From: Rhizophagus irregularis
Lineage: Eukaryota > Glomeromycota > Glomeromycetes > Glomerales > Glomeraceae
Direction: 5' to 3'
DNA: 64,000 nucleotides
Assembly: GCF_026210795.1 (NCBI RefSeq)
Contig: NC_089450.1
Span: 1,736,001 to 1,800,000, forward strand
Shown here piece after piece: positions 34,969 to 47,233 of the stretch (its first letter is position 1; each line of letters opens with the position of its first letter). The position numbers were made by a program, and so were the translations under genes. The notes under the pieces are model-generated. The model did no database searches. It was not told the DNA's origin and worked only from the letters and a program-made list of their open reading frames with translations.

Positions 34969-35423
34969 TTGACAACTTTTCCGTTGTCAACATTGTCAAC
35001 ATTAGAATTACGTAAGCTAAATTTGTCAATATTTTTTTAAGAGGGCGGTTTTCATGAATATGAATGAATCGGATTATTAGAAATATGTGTATAAACAATG
35101 TGGTAGGTAAAACATACTAATCAGAAGATATAAAGTAGTTAACAGCATGTAAGCACAAGTTTAGTTAATAAAAAAAATGTGGCTTACTCTTTAAACTCAC
35201 GCTGTGATCGTCATAGAGCATAAAATGTAAGTAATTAATATTACAATGTTTTAATAACAATAAGTACAATTATAGTAAATTATCTATTGTGTTAATAAAA
35301 ATAGAAATTATTGGTCAATTATTTGTGATGTCTCGCACCTCAATGAAATTCTAATAATTAATTGACTCTAACTACGTTCAAAAGCATTGGACAATGATCA
35401 CATCAACCAACTATTGAAAGTAC
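34969..35423. other. Non-coding gap
   Basis: No gene. Near 34974-35000 the word GTTGTCAACATTGTCAACAT forms small TTGTCAA/TTGACAA pairs with ACACTTGACAAC just before it. Nothing else stands out. Confidence 0.35.
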
Positions 35424-36419
35424 TTATTCTAATTTCCATACTTTAAAATCATCATCATCAACATTACATCCGTTCACCTTTAATAAATCATTGTGATCTC
35501 CATTTAACCAATCATTATCAAATAAATTATTTGGAAATGTTTCTTTGATATAACACTCAACGCCAGAAATATGCAAAGAATATTCTCTCCACCAAATTTT
35601 TGTGTTCTTCCCAATATAATGTAAATGAAACGATGGTAATTTATCCAGATACCTAAAAAAGTGAATTATAAATTAAATCATTACTTTGTTTAACGTAAAC
35701 CTCCCCCCCTCTTTTTTTTGGTACATAATTTAGGCCATAATGCCACCATAATTAGAAAAGATCATTTAATTTAGGCCAGAAATTAATGAATAAATCAATT
35801 CTGGTCAAAATTCCAGCCAATCTGTGTTATGTTAAACAGAGTGTTTCAAATAACTTACCTAAACAATTGACCAATTCCGAAACCATCATTTTCAATTAAT
35901 TGTACAATATTATAATCTCTAATAATAACATCACTTTTAGCATTACAAACAATTTTATCTTCACAAATAAGATTTACTTCTCTATCAAATCTTTTTAAGA
36001 TTGGTTTTATTTTATCATCATTTTTTTTTGTATTATTGTTATAATTAACATCATTATTCAAAATTATTGTTTCATTTATAGTGACCGAGGTTTTAACTTG
36101 TAAATCTGTTTTAGTATCAACCATATTGTTTTTTACAATGTCTACCCTAACTGTTTTATTAAACCAAGAACTATAATAATATATTATTAAATATTGTTTT
36201 CAATACATAATAATAATTATCAATTAGCATTATCGAAAGTTTTATATCAAACCTTAATATTCTTTGTAAATTTCCATTGGCAGTTAAACAAATTCTTTCT
36301 AACCCAGAAAATTCATCGGGTAATAGCAACGAAGTTGCTCTCGACGACATAACATCACCAAAATTATTAGGAATTATCTTACGAGGATCAATAATATTTT
36401 CCGATTTATTATTGGACAT
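35424..36419 (-). CDS. DUF98 / chorismate-lyase-fold-like protein
   Basis: Three exons in phase, 36419-36253, 36170-35859 and 35652-35424, give 235 residues. Motifs in order: FSGLERICLTANGNLQRIL (about residues 37-55), SSWFNKTVRVDIVKNN across the first intron, REVNLICEDKIVCNAKSDVI, and NDGFGIGQLFRYLDKLPSFH across the second. KIWWREYSLHISGVECYIKE and FP follow near the end. The order L-x-R-x-x-L-T-x-x-G, then C-A-x-S, then IGQLFR and a W-R-x-Y motif is the pattern I associate with the DUF98 family of the chorismate pyruvate-lyase-like superfamily. The fungal role is not known to me. Asn/Lys-rich linker (YNNNTKKNDDK) near residue 95. The second intron, 206 bases, is the longest of the core genes and may hold a small insertion. 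Confidence 0.75.
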
Positions 36420-36835
36420 AATTAATTTGACGTTTATTTAAAAAATAGTAAAGTGAAAGAAAATAAAAATTAAGTAAATAAATGACCTTTTATATACAAA
36501 TTATAATGTATGTAGATCTAAAAAAAAACTTATCGGATCGTACTTAAAGGAAAATAATTTTAATCCGATGATCTTAAACTGGCACATGATTTTCAATGAA
36601 ATGCATGTAATAAAGTGATGGCTCTTTTGAAATCGTCAGCGATAATGCATATACGCGTGCGAATGCTGTCATTTCTAATTTTATCAGTGCAAGGACAGCA
36701 AAAGTTGACAATCTTTAAATTTTTTTTTAAATGTTTTAAATTAAGGATTTGCTTTACTATTTAAAACATAGCAGATGACAAATTATCGTTATTAATACTC
36801 AATGAAAATGAGTTGAATCCCTTTCTGATTATTAA

Positions 36836-39800
36836 TTATTTTTTCCTTTGAATTTTTATTGGTGGAGAAATCCAAGATTCCCAATCTGATTCATTTAAAA
36901 TATTTCCAAACATTTTTAAAGCACTAATTTTTAAATAATAAATTCCAACATCAAAATAACTCTTAAATCCATTTTTCTTATTTTCTAAATCAACAATATT
37001 ACCATTCCATTCATAATATAATATTTGATTAAATCTAGTTTTAGTAAGATATCTAGTGATACCAACTAAATGTAAATTTACTCTTGGTATTCTTCCAATG
37101 ATTTTTTTATCGAAATTTAATGCATAAATTAATAAAAGTTTTGTTGGTGTTGAAATTACCATGGTTATTATTGGTCTATTTTTCGAGTTTTCCATCGTGA
37201 ATATTGTAGGTGTTGTTGTATTCGATGATATTATCTTGTTTGATTTTCTTAATTGTGGAAATTCTGGTTGTCCTAATATTGGAAGTGACTTGATATCACC
37301 AGCGAAACCAGCTAAGCAAATAAAAAAAATTTTTAAGTAATGATTATATATGATTTTTATAAAATAAAAATTTTTGATTTACCGTACGGAATTGTAACAG
37401 CTATCGCGGATTGTTTTATTGGTTTCACTTGAATGAATCCACTATAAAACCATCCATGTTCAATTAAATCCTTTGGTGATGAAATAGTAAAATAAGTTCT
37501 AACACTACTGCCAGGTTGCACGGTAACTTTATCTTTAACAAATTTTACAATCGCAGCAGAATGATTGAATTTCATATAATTAGTTCTTATACTTCTAGTT
37601 CCATTATACCCATTAATAGAAATTGCAGGACAATGTTTAAGATTATAAGTGATTACTCTTTTTCCATTATTATGGATATCTAAATATTTATAACTAAACG
37701 ATTTATCATATAATAATATTCTAGTGGGAGTGATTAAAGTTGAACTTATTATGGAATTATATACATTAATTAATCCTGTTCCTTGTTGAAGAACTGACGC
37801 TTTTTCTTTATTTTTCATATCATATATTGGATTTGCGTATATAGTTAACATGTTGCGTGCATGTCGTGAATTTTTAGATGGATTCGCTTCCATATAAAGA
37901 GCTAACGCACCTGCTACACAAGCCGTTGACTGGAAATATTTTTAAAAAAAGGACAAAATATAATAATTTAATAAGTTTATAAATAAAACATACCATGCTG
38001 GAGCCTGAAAGTTGCGCATAACTTCCAAGGGGTACAGGATATGTTGAAAATATCATCCCACCTGGTGTTACAATTTCCTACCAAATTATCAATAAAATAA
38101 AAATTAAATAGAATTTAAAGCGAACGAAGCCTTATAAAGAAAAATATCATAAAAATAACTTACAGGCTAAGTAATTATCGGATTAAAAAGAATAAAAAGT
38201 AGGAAAGAAATTTAATACAAATAAAATTTTCTTATATATTGTTATACAGTATATATAGTATAACATTCAGTATTATTACCTTAATGTCTAATAAATTAGA
38301 TAAACCCCAAGAAGAATAATAAGACATTGAATAACCTAAAGGATTAGGTAATACATGTCCTATTTTTTCTGAAAAATCCATTTCTAAATCATTATTTTTC
38401 TTTTTTCTTTCTTTAATTAATTGAGCAGTAATAAGGTTTATTGTAGCTGTTGGTATTTTTATTTGTTCATTATTAAAATTCGCTGTAGTTGGACCAAGTG
38501 TTTCATTTCTTATTATTATTAATATTGCTCGCGCATTAATTATTTGTAAAATTCCCAACTAAAACGAAAAAAAAAATCGAGTTAACCCTTTTTAAAATGG
38601 TAAAAAGAAAAAAAAATTGAAAAATGTGTCAGTTAGTTACCCATGGACAACTAAGAGGCGATGTTTCTAAGTTAACCATGACAACTTTATTTTCGTATAT
38701 CATGAAATTTTCTGGACATATATGATCTGGAAAAATTTCTATTTTAGCTGAAGGAAAAGTAAATGCTCTCGCAGAAACAGTAACATAATCTAGGTAAGTT
38801 AAGTAAGAATTTTAAACTTGGTAATAAAGTAAAACATTTTACAAATATTCATTTCAAATATTGAAATAAATATGTTAAAAAATTATTACCGATACTAAAA
38901 TTCTTATCCGAGACGTCATAAGCTTTAAAACTTAAATAATGAGTATTTTCAATTGATGCAACTGCTATGGTTTCTCTTCCAAGTAAAGTTCCTCCAGATT
39001 CAAAGATTCCTTCAGTTCCGTAATTACCATTAGCCGTAACTACAATGATTCCGTATTTCGTTAATGCATCTGCCATCTCTGAAAGTGGATTCACAGCCCA
39101 TCCATTTCCTCCCTACACGTATCAACAAGATTCATTTATATAATCTTATGCGAAAAAAAAAATAATAAAATTTACCAATGATAAATTAATTATATTCATT
39201 CCATCATCTTTAGCTCTTTGCAAAGCTGTCATAATAACATCTCCTTCACCTTGCCCATTACAATTCATGACACGATAAGCTCCAAATGTAATTTGAGGTG
39301 CTATTCCGATAAATCCACTATGCATCGAATCATTAGCTCCTATTATTCCTGAAAAAGAAATTATCATAATTTAGCCCTAGACTTAATATAATGATTTAAA
39401 TTGTAAAAGAAAGCACGAACCTGCAATGTGAGTTCCATGTCCAGAACATATATCACGTGGATTCCAGGTGTTTTCTAAATAATTATAACCATATTCAACT
39501 TTACATCCAGGTCCAAAACACCCTCCTAACGCTGGATGTAAATAATCAATTCCTAAAATGTAAAATTCACAAGAAAAAATAAAAATTAATTCAAGCTAAG
39601 AAAAATTTATATATATTATATAGTTACCAGTATCTATAACTCCAACTTTAATTCCTTTACCATAATATCCAAATTGTTTATGAACTAAATCTACACCAAT
39701 CATTTTATGTATAGTATTCAAATTCGCTTCTTTAGTAAGATTTAATGGTGTATTCGTTGTCCAATCTCGTTTATCGAAAAACATTTGTGTGTATTTTGAT

Positions 39801-40260
39801 TTAATCATATTGAAAGAAATTGGTGGTATTCGATGTTTTTGCTTTAAAAGAAAAAAAAAATTTTTTTTAATAAAAGATCAATCTAAATAAGATAAATATT
39901 GCGACACGAAGAAATATTTACAACAGGTTCAACGCTTTGTACTCCATTTATTTCTACAATACTTTTTAAATCATCATCTTTAGCTTCAAAAGTTATCGCA
40001 TTAATTAATTCATGAAATTCATATCTAATAGTAATATTTAATCCTTTTTTCTTTATCTCATCATAAAAGTATTCATGTTGTTTAATAACATTGAGTTTTT
40101 TATTATCATCTTTATACGATGGAGGTAATGAAAATTTTAATAAATATGCATTTTCAACAATTTCTACATGTTTTGTAGCACGTTTTATTATCCCTTTAGC
40201 TTTTATCGCTTGTACACAATAAATTATTATTATTATTAAATAAATAAGAAATCGATTCAT
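36836..40260 (-). CDS. Secreted subtilisin-like serine protease (S8A) with protease-associated-type insert
   Basis: Ten exons fit in phase: 40260-39922, 39841-39628, 39552-39421, 39348-39176, 39112-38890, 38789-38641, 38558-38280, 38077-37994, 37929-37383 and 37311-36836, giving 871 residues. A signal peptide (MNRFLIYLIIIIIYCVQA) and an I9-like propeptide (LKSIVEINGVQSVEP) precede the catalytic domain. The triad is D183 (GVIDTG), H223 (SGHGTHIAG) and S530 (LSGSSM), with the oxyanion Asn N316 (TANGN). A stretch of about 210 residues between N316 and S530 holds the protease-associated-domain position. The C-terminal 300 residues are beta-rich (Fn3-like). After the active serine it reads STACVAG where ASPHVAG is usual. 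It resembles large fungal secreted or wall subtilases. Function in nutrition or host contact is inference. Confidence 0.93.
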
Positions 40261-40828
40261 TGTGTTATTTTTGCATGATGGGACCGAAAAATGTTTAAAA
40301 GAAAAAAAAAATTTTTTATTTACATCTCATTATGTCTTTACTGTTCCTCACCTCGCGCACTTCGCGACTTCGCCACGCACTCAGCCTCAAAACTTTTTTA
40401 AATTCTAAATAATTTTCGTAGTCACAAATAATTGATTTTAATTTGTGTTATAACTAACAGCTAATGATTTTAATTATCTATTCAAAATAGCCGATGAAAT
40501 TTATTAATTAACACGTGACCAGTATGCTCATGTAACCAAAATTCTAGAATAATTAGAAAATATCTACAATAAATAAAATATATATTATCTTTTTCTCATA
40601 ATTCATTTTGTAATCATAATGATAATTTTTTTTTTAAATATATAGAGTATATATTAATATAATTAATTGATGAAAGTTTATGGAAGGGAGAAAAAAACAA
40701 AACCATTAAAAAAAAAGAAAAAAAATTCAAAATTGGATTGGGGATTAATACTGTTACAATATTATTATAATTGTTCTTATTTTAAACTTTAAAAAATTGT
40801 TATCCCAAATAAATGATCACCTCAAAGA
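40261..40828. other. Region between the subtilase start and the MARCH5-like 3' end
   Basis: Includes the presumptive subtilase promoter. Directly upstream of the start is a CCTCACCTCGCGCACTTCGC GC-rich island (about 40348-40380) and ACACGTGAC (CACGTG at 40512-40517). No gene. Confidence 0.4.
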
Positions 40829-42648
40829 TCATTGCCTGCTTTCATTTGCGAATTCAGAATATTCCCTGACATGACGTGTACGTCGATGCTTTGCTCTTTG
40901 ATACTTGTATGTAAGAGTCATTATATCCTAAAATTACGAAAGATTAATCGTTAAAATCATGAATCATAAAAACATGATAAAAAGAAATTCACTTAAAAAT
41001 TTTAATATACCTTGAATACTATGAAAAGACATCCACCGAGTATATTTCGATGAAATGTGTCAGGAATACGCCCACGAACAAATGGGAATTTACCAAGGAA
41101 ACTATAAGAGATAATACATTAATATGTGTTAAAGGATTTCAATTCAAACAATATATGACGCATTATTTACCTTCCAACCATAGCAGAGATGACTATTTTA
41201 GAAACAAGTAACGTAAGGTTAATAAATATTTAAATAGTAAGAATAAATTTATCATTAAACAATTAATACTTACATGGTAAGCATAACGCTCCAACAATTT
41301 TACGGCCAGCATTACTGCGATCTAAACGATCCAAGACATCTTGATCATTGCGAGGCCGAATATTACCGTTCTCGCCATTTTCAATTTCAGTCGGATTAAT
41401 ATATGGTTCAAGTTGTGAGCGCCATTCTTGTTCAAGACGACCAAATGCTCGTTGATATGACCAATTGTAAATAATTCTAGCCCATGGTAATAGGGAAATT
41501 GTAAAAGATGGATTTGGGGGCATAGTTAACCTCAGTTGGTTCATCCTTATAAATAACATGGGAATAAGAGGCATAACAGGATCGGCAAAACGAGCTCTCG
41601 AAAATATAAGAAATACAGGGACAAGAGGAAGAGTAAACTATAAATTAAAAAAAGAGTTTAATATCAAAATTCTAATATGTATAACTAAATATTACTGCGG
41701 CTGATCAACAGATAAAAAATTTATTCTTTTGAAATTTACACATATCCTCCAGCTCCATGGTTCTTCCAAAAGTCGCTCTCCTTCTTCAAGGCCTACCATT
41801 GTAATTGTGGCATATGCCCTGTAACAATTTATAAAATAAATAAGAATTACGTTTAATTAAAATAAATAAAACAAATAATTAAAATAATCATTTACTAACC
41901 CATAATGAATATTAGTAATTGCAACAGCAAATGTAACACCAAAAATGGTGAAATATGGGATTGAAGATTGAATCGTAGAATCTACGACGGTAAGGAATTT
42001 TAAAAGATATGAAGTTTGTTCGGCAAGATGATATACGGTCTTGCATTGAGGACATCGAACCTATGGAAATAATATATTTTTTTTGAAAATTTAAAAATAA
42101 TTTATAATTTATCTATTTATTTGGTGGAAAAATATCGGCCATCCTGAAAGAATTATTGTATAGTCTATTTGTTAGTATCGAAAACACTATCAAATATATG
42201 ATATTGTCCAAAACAATAGAAAATATAACCAATAGACTATACAATTATATTCTTTAAAATTGTTACACACCTTTCTAAGAGCTGTATTTCTCTGTTTTTC
42301 TGTTATCCAATTTAACAGGCATTCTTCATGACTTATTAATGAGCACCTGCATGCTTTAACCCATTTTCCCTCGCTATCAGAATCTTCACCAAAGCAAATC
42401 CAACATCTCTTATGTTCTGTTTCCTCAAAATTATTATTACTCGTTGTAAGATCAATACTAGTAGCTGGTTGGGTCGAAGAGGAAGTACTAGCTATTGAAT
42501 TTAACTGTTCACCAAATTGACCGTCATATGTTACAAGTCGACTAGAAGAACTTTCGGAATCTTCATTAGAAAATTCTATAAGAGGTGGTGAAGAAGACGA
42601 TTCAGCGCGATCAACACGAGCGTATTGAGAAAATGGTGTCGAAGACAT
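40829..42648 (-). CDS. RING-CH (MARCH) E3 ubiquitin ligase, MARCH5-like
   Basis: Seven exons in phase: 42648-42271, 42060-41900, 41818-41740, 41637-41274, 41192-41171, 41101-41011 and 40927-40829, giving 397 residues. A Ser-rich N-terminus of about 75 residues is followed by a C4HC3 RING-CH domain: CWIC, then KACRC, HEEC, and VRCPQC after the first intron. Several hydrophobic segments follow (FTIFGVTFAVAIT, FTLPLVPVFLIF, IVGALCLP, GGCLFIVF), and the protein ends in a basic tail (YKYQRAKHRRTRHVREY). A single RING-CH at the N-terminal side plus multiple C-terminal membrane passes is the layout of mitochondrial outer-membrane MARCH5. Substrates are unknown. One exon is only 22 bases. It is divergent from the NDUFA6 gene. 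Confidence 0.88.
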
Positions 42649-43283
42649 TTTCGAACAGAAAGAGGATCAGTTATAACAGATGCTAAAAAATATTAAAAAG
42701 ATCGGTTATTAAAAAAACTCAAAGAATTTAAAGATAATTAAGCTTTACACAAGAAAATCAAAGAAAACTCTGTACGTTTTGCACGATAATTCCAGAAAAT
42801 TAATTGTTTTTACTAAATCCTTTAACGTCTGCTTTAAAAGATCGTCAAACTTGATTAAACTATAAAAAACCGATCCAAAACTTTTCACAAGACTTTCAAC
42901 TATTAAACAAAGAAGAAATTTCCTTGAATATTTCACCAAAAGACCTCAAAGAAGACATAATCTTGCAAAAAAATAGAAAAAAAAAAATCCACTTACAAGA
43001 AAATTAGCAACATAAGAACTGTTCATGTTTTAAGAATTATTTATATAATCTTATTCCGAAATATTCCGAGATCAAGTACATGTCACAAGGGAGTGCAAAA
43101 GTTTACATTTACGTAATTAATAAGGTTACACGATATATAATTATGGACAATGGCAAAAGTAGTTAACTTTTTATACACAATCGTCATGTTTTTGTACGGC
43201 AGTCGATCTTTACCAATTATTAAATGGAGCAGCCGCATCAGTATAAAAATAGCTTTTTTTTTTTCTTTTTTTCAAATTTAATC
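42649..43283. promoter_or_regulatory. Shared divergent promoter region: MARCH5-like ligase / NDUFA6
   Basis: 635 bases lie between the two divergent starts. The 64-codon minus-strand frame at 42745-42939 lies in the presumptive leader of the ligase and has no recognisable content. No specific motif is identified. A run of T with single C lies just before the NDUFA6 start at 43284. Confidence 0.35.
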
Positions 43284-43821
43284 ATGTCTGCTTTAACCTA
43301 TAGGACTACTATCTCACCATCCTTGAATGAGGCTAGAAAACGAGTACTCCAATTATACAGAGACTGGCAACGCGCTGTAATAAAGCTTTTTGCAAGCCTA
43401 ATTTGCTTGAGTTTTATGTTACATACTAACAAATATTTAAATATTTTTATTTAATAAAAGAAAGGCTCCAAAAGTAGTTTCAAGATACCTTCTTGATGTT
43501 CCAGTATCAGCCGTACGAGCAAAAATTAGAGAAGAATTCGAAAAAAATCGAGATGTGGAAGATTTACGTGCGATTGACGTTTTGATTTTTAAAGGTCGAG
43601 CAGAATATCAAGAAACTATAAATATTTGGAAAATGGACACACACATAATGAACTATTTTTCAAAAGAAGAATCACCACCCAAACCACGAGGATTTTTAGA
43701 AAATTTTTATGGTAAATTAAAAATATTTATCATATCCGTATTCATATGCATATATATAATTATTAATTAACAATCATTTTATTATTCTTTATGATTTGAT
43801 TTTTAAGAAGGTAGAGATTAA
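43284..43821 (+). CDS. NDUFA6: NADH:ubiquinone oxidoreductase subunit NDUFA6/B14 (LYR protein)
   Basis: Accessory subunit of mitochondrial complex I that binds acyl-carrier protein through its LYR motif. Three exons in phase: 43284-43376, 43465-43711 and 43808-43821, giving 117 residues, normal for B14. LYR is at residues 24-26 (VLQLYRDWQRA). APKVVSRYLLDVPVSAVRAK follows at the first junction, then EEFEKNRDVEDLRAIDVLI, KGRAEYQETINIWKMDTHIM and FLENFYEGRD at the end. I chose the start at 43284 over the upstream in-frame 43224 because homologues begin a few residues before this point and the upstream part is F-rich leader. The last exon is only 14 bases (the final EGRD and stop), but FYEGRD is the conserved ending, which supports it. 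Confidence 0.92.
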
Positions 43822-46172
43822 TTACTTTAACGAATATAAGTCAAACTTTGCAATTATCTGTGGCAGTTTATATATTTCTTTGATGAGCACGAAGAATGTT
43901 AAAAAGAGCCAATTTAAGATAATGTTTTATTTGTCATCTGATTAAGTTTTCAATTACGATGGTTCAATAAAAATCAGGACAGGTTAAAAAATGGTTTATA
44001 AGCACAATGTAATTTTTTAATAATTTATAATTTATGATAATAAAATGAAACAATTAAAGAAGTTGAAATATAAATTTCCTTAAAGATAAAGGATTCATGT
44101 AAAAGAACTAATTAAATTATAAATAGTCTCTAATAAAGTAATTTAATTATGTATAAAATTTAATTATTTCATTTCTTTCCATTTTACAAAAATAAATGAA
44201 TGTATCACCGCAATAACCATAAATTATCTCCCTAAACGAAGAAAAAAAATCAAACAACGAAAGTGCAAGTTTGACATCACACAATAAAAAGGGAGGCAGA
44301 AAAGGTTCCATTTAAATAAATGAAAAATTTTAAGAATTTTTCATACATTTGTTGTGGATAACTAAAGTTAACCATAAGATATATGAAAATTGCATGTGAT
44401 TTACTTTATGGTTAACTTAGTTATCCACAACTTTTCGTGTAAAGGAGGGTTTAAATTAGTTTGAATTTGAACGTTTCACGTCGGAGTATTAAATATCTGG
44501 GTTCCGTAATGATGTAATGATGATAATGATGATGATGATAATCAATTTTACAATTGATAAAATGACGCGAACGAATTTTATCGAAGTTCGATTCTTTTAT
44601 TTTCATTTATGTATTTATATTTTTAAATAGAGATTTAGAAATAAGAAAATTTATAGGATTTAGAATTAATAGAATTTTATTTTTTTTTATTTTTTTTAAA
44701 AAAATTTATAAATTTAATTTCAACTTTTCGAAGGTTTTTTTATATATTTGAATTGTGATTATTAAATAATAACGAGTGATTATGAGTGATTATTAAGAAT
44801 GATAGAATATAAATATGGTAATCGCAATTAGGCAAATCAAACCCATTTTTGGTTTAATAAAAAAATTACAGTATTATAATTTATTATGTTATAATACAAT
44901 GTCGATCTCCTGCATGCTATTGATTCTATCATATAAAATTAAACCTGTACACCAACTTGCATAAAGTCTTCATCACTTGTTTTTTTCATTGCCATTTTAG
45001 TTCTAATCTACAGTTTCTTTTTTTCAAATTACGCAAGTTACGCCAAGATTCTCATGAAATTACTTTAAATATACAATCTTTTTGGAAAATCATGTTCTGG
45101 ACGGAATTCTTTCGCGTATTTCAAAGAAAGAACTCACTTGAATAATGGATGCAACTTAGTCACTTTGCATAATACTTCTATTGTTTCTTCGCCTGTATGA
45201 ACTTCTAAAGAGATCATGATGGAATAAAGTTTTGATTTTATTTAAAAATAAGTTTGCATACAGCATACTGCCAAACTGCCTTATCTGCGCGTCAGTTTTT
45301 CAAATTTTTTAAAACAATGAAAAACATGTTTCTGTCTAATTTGAACTGTTTTCATTTATGCTCATTTTGCTTATCTGTTTATTTTAAAGTTGATTGATAT
45401 CTTTACTGCGCGTTTCAATCGTTTCATTGAAAATGAGAAAAACTGTAATAAAAAAAAGGGTTAGCCCATTTTTATTACGCGTTAATGCGCTATAAATGTA
45501 TCACAAACACACTTTAATGAGAAATAAAAGTGATAACTGTTAAAATTTGAAACGACGTCACAAAAAAAGAAAGTTTATGACGTTAGTCATATGTTTGGTG
45601 TAATAACTGATACCTTTATATCTCCTATATTACCATTTTTAGATATAATTCCAAGTTCTTGTTTTTTTTTACAAGTTTTTTTTTTTTCACTTCACTATTC
45701 GTTAATAACTTTCCTTGACATTCGTAAACAATTCCAAAAAATTTGTTTATGTAATTTTATGTATATATGTAAAGACGTTACTTTTTCATTTCAATTCTTT
45801 TCAAATAAAAGAATTTTGAAATCGTTAATAATAATTAATCTCGCGTTTGTGAAATTAAAATTTTTTATTTACCAAATTAATTAATTTTCCGTAAAATCTG
45901 GTGTACACAATGAATCGATATCTGGTCATGACTCTTGAACATATGCTTCTTTAAGCTTTTAACTCCGATAATTTCATGGGTTGATTTTGATTAGAGTGAG
46001 GGTTGCGTCATATCTTGTATCTTTAGCCGCGTTATCATCTTTAAATAAAAGTTTTGGAGTAGAATTTCAAATATTTTAGGTTTGTTTTGTAGTTTAAAAC
46101 TCATTAAAAGGGTGTTTTTTTTATTTAACTTATTCGCCTCCATTATAATAATATGGCCTTTATTTAGCTGTA
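43822..46172. other. 2.3-kb gene-free region
   Basis: Begins with the NDUFA6 3' flank. It holds the 44351-44431 hairpin and an ATGATG/GATGATAAT microsatellite at about 44513-44543. Open frames at 44957-45145 and 45591-45884 are F- and I-rich and have no family likeness. From about 45240 to 45500 the composition is less A/T-rich (GCGCGT, TTACTGCGCG words) without any gene I can name. Confidence 0.4.
44351..44431. repeat. 81-bp hairpin
   Basis: GTTGTGGATAACTAAAGTTA then ACCATAA on the left pairs with the complement TTATGGTTAACTTAGTTATC then CACAAC on the right, arms of about 27 bases with one or two mismatches. It is probably a minimal MITE; there is no clear target duplication. Confidence 0.6.
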
Positions 46173-46370
46173 CAGTCAGACCTCTATAATTGTACTCTCC
46201 ATAATTGCACCCACTATGTATACCCTCTCTAAATGCACCCTCTGGTTCGGTCCTAAGCTTATATGATCTCTAATTATTTTACCTCTATAAATGCACATCC
46301 TCTTTAAATGCACTATTTTGAAAATTATGCATATGGTCCCAAGGGGTGTGCAATTATGGAGGTCTGACTG
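46173..46370. mobile_element. 198-bp pogo/Tc1-type MITE (TA target)
   Basis: The left end CAGTCAGACCTCTATAATTG and the complement of the right end CAGTCAGACCTCCATAATTG differ at one base. TA flanks both sides (46171-46172, 46371-46372). The CAGTnnGACCTCTATAA start is the well-known form of pogo/Tigger-group ends. The interior repeats AAATGCACCCTCT and TAATTGCACCC words. The 67-codon frame inside is not a gene. Confidence 0.85.
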
Positions 46371-47233
46371 TATTATCATTTATTCCAATATTTACGAAAT
46401 ATTCTATTCTTTGAATATCAAATTTAGGATTCTACAAATCATGAATCTTTTTCTTAAAGATTAATTGGCTATACAACAAATTTAAAATGTAAAGATTTTA
46501 AATATAGCGTACATTCAAAAGATAATTTGACTTAGATATTGTCTATTGAACTTACAATTCATTCTAAATTTTTAATTAACAATTATTCTTCAATTTTATA
46601 GGTCTAAATATGCAATATATAATATATTCGACATATTCGAAATTTGTAACTTAACAAGGTATGATTTTATTTATTTATTACATAATAATTTTTTTTTCGC
46701 CGGTTTTTGCCACGATCTTTGGTTAATTTCTCTCTTTTTTTTCTTTAATAATATCTTTCCTACAAAACGTATACCGCAATCTTCTTATAATTTTATTTTC
46801 AAATCTAATATTAATTTTTTAAAAAAAAAAAATCGTTGTTTTAGACGTTTTATCGATTATTTAAGGATTATTTAAAGTCTATTTATGAATTCATCCATTA
46901 TAATAAAAGGATGTGATATATTCGAGGATTATCCTTTTTTCCGGATTTTAAAAGATTTACCGATTTTACAGGTATCTTGCATTTTTATGCATTTAATTTT
47001 AATAAAACTAAATAGATAAAGTTAAGATTTTAAATGATTTACATTAACTGCATTCATACATTTGGTCAGACAAAATCGTAATAATGATTTTTACCCTTTT
47101 TTCTTGAAATTTTCTAAAATTTATTTTTATTTCTTTTATTTAGTTACGGCGATATAATTTTAAATAGGCAACCATCACCTTTATAAACTACCGATTTTCA
47201 TTCTTCAGTTTTCGCGATCAATAACCTATTATT
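46371..47233. other. Non-coding stretch
   Basis: No gene or bounded repeat. Near 46920-46975 CCGGATTTTAAAAGATTTAC and ACAGGTATCTTGC stand out from plain A/T sequence but give no coding frame. Confidence 0.3.

Noticed and set aside
45591-45884. 97-codon plus-strand frame
   Set aside because: F/I/S-rich translation of T runs, no motif, no splice or start support.
46176-46379. 67-codon minus-strand frame
   Set aside because: Lies wholly inside the 198-bp TA-flanked MITE and is made of its repeat words.
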